Positions 47,796 through 50,819 of a DNA stretch of 50,819 bases are shown piece after piece. The DNA lies in the NCBI GenBank assembly GCA_964591085.1, contig CAZPXH010000016.1, forward strand, positions 1 to 50,819, in the 5' to 3' direction. A program made the position numbers and the translations under genes. The notes under the pieces are model-generated. The model made no database searches, had not been told where the DNA came from, and saw only the letters and a program-made list of their open reading frames with translations. Origin of the DNA: CAZPXH01 sp964591085. Its GTDB lineage: Bacteria; Spirochaetota; Spirochaetia; DSM-27196; CAZPXH01. Each line of letters opens with the position of its first letter. Position 1 is the stretch's first letter.

Positions 47796-48581
47796 ATGGC
47801 AACTGGACAGAAGGAGAAGGCGCTCGCCTTCGTTGCGGCAGTGACAGCACAGGACGCGGAGACGGTGCGCGCTCTTGCGAACCCCGACTACATTCAGCAC
47901 AACCCCCACCTGCCCACCGGCCTGGAGCCCTTCATCGGGTTGTTCCCGCTCCTGAAGGAGAACGGGACAAAGGCTCGGGCTGTACGGGTGATTGAGGATG
48001 GTCCATTCGTGGTCCTTCACCATATCTGGACAGGGGCAAAGCCCTTTGGTGCGGATGAGATGGTCTCCTTCGATATTCTTCGATTCGACGAGGCCGGAAA
48101 GATCGCCGAGCATTGGGACGCAATGACCCCGCTTGTTTCGGAGACGGCAAGTGGACGGTCTCAGACAGATGGCCCGACAGAAGCCACGGACCTCGCCAGG
48201 ACCGAGGAGAACAAGGCGGCCGCCAAAGCGATGGTGGAAGATATCCTCATGGGCAAGAATCCGAGTAAGCTCCCGGAGCACATCAGCGGCGAGCAGTACG
48301 ACCAGCACAATCCCGGCATCAAGGATGGGCTCGCGGGCATTGTTGAGGCCGTTGAGTACCTCAGCTCGCAGAACAACATGTTTCAGTACTCGCGGATTCA
48401 CAAGGTGCTTGGCGAAGGAGATCTGATCCTGACGGTTAGCGAGGGGTCCTGGAACGGCACGCAGAACGTCTTCTACGACCTTCTGCGGTACAAGGATGGC
48501 CAGGCGGTGGAGCATTGGGACGTGATCCAGGAAATCCCAACGGAGAATCTGGCGAACAACAACGGGATGTTCGGTTTCTAG
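47796..48581 (+). CDS. SnoaL-like protein with two NTF2-fold domains
   Basis: A 261-residue protein formed by two related SnoaL-like (NTF2-fold) units. Unit 1, about 4-120: EKALAFVAAVTAQDAETVRALANPDYIQHNPHLPTGLEPFIGLFPLL, then FDEAGKIAEHWDAMTPL. Unit 2, about 140-255: AKAMVEDILMGKNPSKLPEHISGEQYDQHNPGIKDGLAGIVEAVEYL, then KDGQAVEHWDVIQEIP. Each carries the paired YIQHNP / YDQHNP and EHWD motifs typical of this predicted polyketide-cyclase/aldol-condensing-like family. The ligand is unknown; HxlR control suggests a stress- or detoxification-linked enzyme. An AAGGAG site (47785-47790) fixes the start. Confidence 0.85.
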   Translation: MATGQKEKALAFVAAVTAQDAETVRALANPDYIQHNPHLPTGLEPFIGLFPLLKENGTKARAVRVIEDGPFVVLHHIWTGAKPFGADEMVSFDILRFDEAGKIAEHWDAMTPLVSETASGRSQTDGPTEATDLARTEENKAAAKAMVEDILMGKNPSKLPEHISGEQYDQHNPGIKDGLAGIVEAVEYLSSQNNMFQYSRIHKVLGEGDLILTVSEGSWNGTQNVFYDLLRYKDGQAVEHWDVIQEIPTENLANNNGMFGF

Positions 48582-48601
48582 AGCGAGTATCGGAGAAAGG
48601 G

Positions 48602-48624
48602 ACGGGCCGGCGTTTCCGGCCCGT
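48602..48624 (+). terminator. Hairpin after the SnoaL-like gene
   Basis: ACGGGCCGG (48602-48610) and CCGGCCCGT (48616-48624) give a perfect 9-bp stem with a 5-nt loop, 20 bp after the stop codon. Only two T follow, so it is a weaker terminator than the one at 22369. It sits before the promoter of the next gene. Confidence 0.5.
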
Positions 48625-48629
48625 TCCGC

Positions 48630-48658
48630 CTGACCCTGCGACTCTTCCGCGATATACT
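48630..48658 (+). promoter_or_regulatory. Candidate promoter of the PKD/Fn3/LamG lipoprotein
   Basis: CTGACC (48630-48635), 17 bp, TATACT (48653-48658). The -10 matches consensus at 5 of 6 and the -35 at 4 of 6. The start codon is 33 nt downstream with CTGGAGG before it, so this gene has an ordinary leader. Confidence 0.5.
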
Positions 48659-48691
48659 ACCTCCACAGTCAGAAATCTGGAGGCTATCCGC

Positions 48692-50347
48692 ATGAAGCGC
48701 TCTGTCCGCGTCGGTCTTCTCGGCGTGACCCTTGTTGTGTTCTTGTCCGCCTGCGAGGTCATCGCCGGTGTCTTTCTCCCGGACCCGGAGGCCAACGCCG
48801 GGGACGACGTGACGATAGAGATTGGTGACTCGGTCACCCTCAACGGCGGCGCCTCCGAGGATCCTGACGGCGAAGAACTCAGCTACCAGTGGTCTGTTGT
48901 GGCCAGACCGTCGGAAAGCACGCTCGGGGACGGTGACATCACGGATTCCAGCTCCGCGCTCGCTTCCATCGTTCCCGACGCAGAGGGCGAGTACGAGTTC
49001 CAGCTCCTGGTCAGCGTTGACCGAGGCGGTGTGATTCAGGACGACACTGACACCGTCCTTGTCACCGTGCTCCCAGAGGGCGGACTTGCAACACAGCGAG
49101 TCACAAACCCAAGCCCGCCGGACGGCGCAAGCGACGTCTCGGTGGAAACTGGACTCTCCTGGGACGCGGCAGACAATGCAGAGGCATACACAGTCTTCCT
49201 GCGGAGTGACGCCGGCCAGCAGACCATTGTTGCGGAGGCAATAACGGAGACCAGCGTCAGTGCGGCCGCCATTGCCGCCGTCATCGGTGGTGCCTTGCCC
49301 TATGGCACCAGCTTTGAGTGGCGGGTAGACAGCCTTACCGAAGAGGAAAGCGTCCAGGGAGACATCTGGACCTTTGAGACTGAGACGGAGACTGAGCCGG
49401 TGAGCCTCCCGGCGCAGGTCAGTTACGTTTCCCCCGCCAACACCGAAGACGGACTCGGCATCAATCCTACGCTCACCTGGCAGGCCGCCGCTGGCGCAGC
49501 GCAGTACCTGCTGCGCTTTGGAACGGACAACCCGCCTCAGCCGGCGGGGGAAGTGGAGGCTGGCGTCACAAGTATTAAGGTCTCTGCTCTCAGCGACTTT
49601 GCCGACGGGCTTGCTGACACCACCACCTACTTCTGGGCAGTGGACTCCCAGAACGATGCCGGAACCACTGAGGGGCCGGTTTGGCGCTTCACCACCGGCT
49701 CAAGCGGACCGGATCTGGATCTGGGCCTGGTGGCAAGCTTCAGCTTTGATGAGGGAGAAATCGTTGAGGACACCGGTTCGGCAGAGCCCGTTTCTCAGGC
49801 CGGTGTGGATATCGTGGAGAACGGGTTTGATCCTCCCAGCCAGGCCCTGTCATTTAGTGGTGGTGAGTCCTCCGTTGTGTTCCAGGACTCCGGATCCGGC
49901 ATCCTGAACGAGTTTGACGAAGGCATGACCGTCAGCCTCTGGCTCAGTACCAACGGAACTGGGCGCGTTGCAGGCAGAGCTGGCAGCTGGGCGATTGCGG
50001 TGACCCGAGCGACATATTTTGAGGTCCAGCCCCAGTTCAATGGGGACAATATCGGTGGAAGCGTCGAGTTGAGGCCCGGTGAAAGCGTCAATGAAAGCGA
50101 GTACTACCATGTGGTTCTCTGGTTTGATACGGCCAACGGGACGTACCGCGTCTACCTCAACAACGAGAGCGCAATCAACGGAGACTTCGGCGAGGCTCTC
50201 AGCACGGATGCAAATCTGGACTTCGGTCAGGATGAAGGTGGTGGCAACAGCTTTTCTGGAAGCATCGATAGCGTACGGATCTACAATCGGCCACTGAGTG
50301 CAGAGGAGATTGAGCAGCTGTTTGCGCTCCTTCCCACAAGCCCTTGA
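48692..50347 (+). CDS. Surface lipoprotein with PKD, Fn3-like and LamG domains
   Basis: A 551-residue lipoprotein (signal ending FLSAC, Cys21). Domains in order: PKD-like (about 30-125, ANAGDDVTIEIGDSVTLNGGASEDPDGEELSYQWS), two Fn3-like units (about 130-235 with LSWDAADNAEAYTVFLRSDAG, and about 250-345 with LTWQAAAGAAQYLLRFGTDN), then a LamG/concanavalin-like domain to the end (SFSFDEGEIVEDTGS, GSIDSVRIYNRPLSAEEIEQLF). The last motif is the standard closing strand of LamG_3. These modules bind glycans or proteins, so the protein is probably an extracellular adhesin or binding module without an enzyme domain. The start is fixed by the lipobox and CTGGAGG. Confidence 0.86.
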   Translation: MKRSVRVGLLGVTLVVFLSACEVIAGVFLPDPEANAGDDVTIEIGDSVTLNGGASEDPDGEELSYQWSVVARPSESTLGDGDITDSSSALASIVPDAEGEYEFQLLVSVDRGGVIQDDTDTVLVTVLPEGGLATQRVTNPSPPDGASDVSVETGLSWDAADNAEAYTVFLRSDAGQQTIVAEAITETSVSAAAIAAVIGGALPYGTSFEWRVDSLTEEESVQGDIWTFETETETEPVSLPAQVSYVSPANTEDGLGINPTLTWQAAAGAAQYLLRFGTDNPPQPAGEVEAGVTSIKVSALSDFADGLADTTTYFWAVDSQNDAGTTEGPVWRFTTGSSGPDLDLGLVASFSFDEGEIVEDTGSAEPVSQAGVDIVENGFDPPSQALSFSGGESSVVFQDSGSGILNEFDEGMTVSLWLSTNGTGRVAGRAGSWAIAVTRATYFEVQPQFNGDNIGGSVELRPGESVNESEYYHVVLWFDTANGTYRVYLNNESAINGDFGEALSTDANLDFGQDEGGGNSFSGSIDSVRIYNRPLSAEEIEQLFALLPTSP

Positions 50348-50383
50348 CTCGATAGGGCACGTGAAGTCCGGTAGCATGCCTGC

Positions 50384-50819
50384 ATGGGCCGGCTGCTGCT
50401 GATTCCATCTGAGCTCAGCGTTCCATCTGAGCTCCTCGTTCCAACTGGGCTTCGCGCCGCTGTCAGGCTTCTGGCAGCGGCGTTTGTGTTTTCGGCGTTG
50501 TCCGGGTGCGCGAGCGGGCCTCCGCTCCGGTTGATCACGGGACCCGAGGCTCCGGAAACGGCGGTGCTCGGCGGATTTGCTGCGGCCATCCAGGCGGCCG
50601 ACAGTCCGGAGCGGAGGCTGCACGCCGTCCTCGCAGATCAGCGGACTGTGCTGCTGATTGTGGAGGTGAGCGCGCGCCCGGCAGACCAGGCCGGTGCGGA
50701 GTCCGACTTTGTGGATGCGCTCACGCGGGAGCGCGATGAGTTCTTGCGATGGTTCCCGGATAGTGGTGCTGCCGCCGGAGCTGGCTCCGGACCAGGTGAT
50801 GGCCCCACGGCGGCCGAGG
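50384..50819 (+). CDS. Partial lipoprotein at the window edge
   Basis: From the ATG at 50384 the frame is open for 145 codons to the end of the window. A long signal peptide ends in FSALSGC (Cys42), so it is a predicted lipoprotein. The mature part (LGGFAAAIQAADSPERRLHAVLADQRTVLLIVEVSARPADQAG) has no family I recognise; strand-helix texture suggests a soluble domain. Its signal peptide is unusual: three copies of an 18-bp unit (PSELSV, PSELLV, PTGLRA) precede the hydrophobic core. The C-terminus is missing. Confidence 0.6.
   Translation, partial: MGRLLLIPSELSVPSELLVPTGLRAAVRLLAAAFVFSALSGCASGPPLRLITGPEAPETAVLGGFAAAIQAADSPERRLHAVLADQRTVLLIVEVSARPADQAGAESDFVDALTRERDEFLRWFPDSGAAAGAGSGPGDGPTAAE

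Overview
The window is GC-rich, densely packed bacterial DNA. It has no rRNA, tRNA, CRISPR array, integrase or insertion sequence that I can see. The best guess for the host is a GC-rich, free-living member of the Spirochaetota. This rests on three things: at least nine lipoprotein signal peptides with loose lipoboxes, a substrate-binding protein whose signal peptide ends in the FAGGAAE style common in spirochaete ABC binding proteins, and large envelope proteins combining TolB-like, PEGA, NHL and membrane parts. This is inference; no ribosomal or flagellar marker is present.

Layout. 1-5.1 kb: a broken alpha/beta hydrolase at the edge, a GH13 amylase lipoprotein, an NlpC/P60-like lipoprotein, an OFA-type MFS transporter and an unknown exported protein. 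5.1-9.7 kb: CoA-binding protein and O-acetylhomoserine sulfhydrylase, then divergent csoR/copA with a CsoR operator between them. 9.7-13.2 kb: a methyltransferase remnant, a BtrH_N-like protein, and a DGPF/YCII protein next to an ECF42-type sigma factor. 13.3-22.3 kb: an envelope island of five predicted exported proteins, three of them probable beta-propellers (FecR-PEGA-PQQ, TolB-NHL-membrane, and a propeller lipoprotein), arranged as two tightly divergent pairs plus a PPC-domain lipoprotein ending in a clear terminator. 22.4-28.9 kb: a complete oligopeptide-type ABC importer with a fused double ATPase and a terminal SDR gene. 29.1-31.6 kb: a xylose-type permease remnant, an Rrf2 regulator, GMP reductase and a small unknown protein. 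31.9-35.6 kb: a zinc-binding (CZB) chemoreceptor, a TetR regulator coupled to a 43-residue membrane protein missed by ORF calling, and a VOC protein. 35.7-39.7 kb: an SDR, a sirtuin and an ABC-2 exporter pair. 39.8-45 kb: malic enzyme followed closely by an MBOAT/DHHW polysaccharide O-acetylation pair and a YjfB-like motility protein. 45-46.3 kb: an ECF sigma / small membrane protein / Spy-like three-gene operon. 46.4-48.6 kb: HxlR regulator with a lipoprotein, divergent from a double SnoaL-like protein across a perfect palindrome. 48.7-50.8 kb: a PKD/Fn3/LamG lipoprotein and a truncated lipoprotein at the edge.

Two cross-cutting signals stand out. First, many genes have a TANNNT-like -10 hexamer only 5-10 nt before the start codon, usually with a -35 at 17-18 bp and no Shine-Dalgarno sequence, which suggests leaderless mRNAs; several divergent pairs use physically interlocked promoters. 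Second, unrelated proteins (CopA, the DHHW protein, the ABC-2 permease, the FecR lipoprotein, the permease remnant) carry Gly/Ala/Ser/Asp-rich low-complexity inserts or ends.
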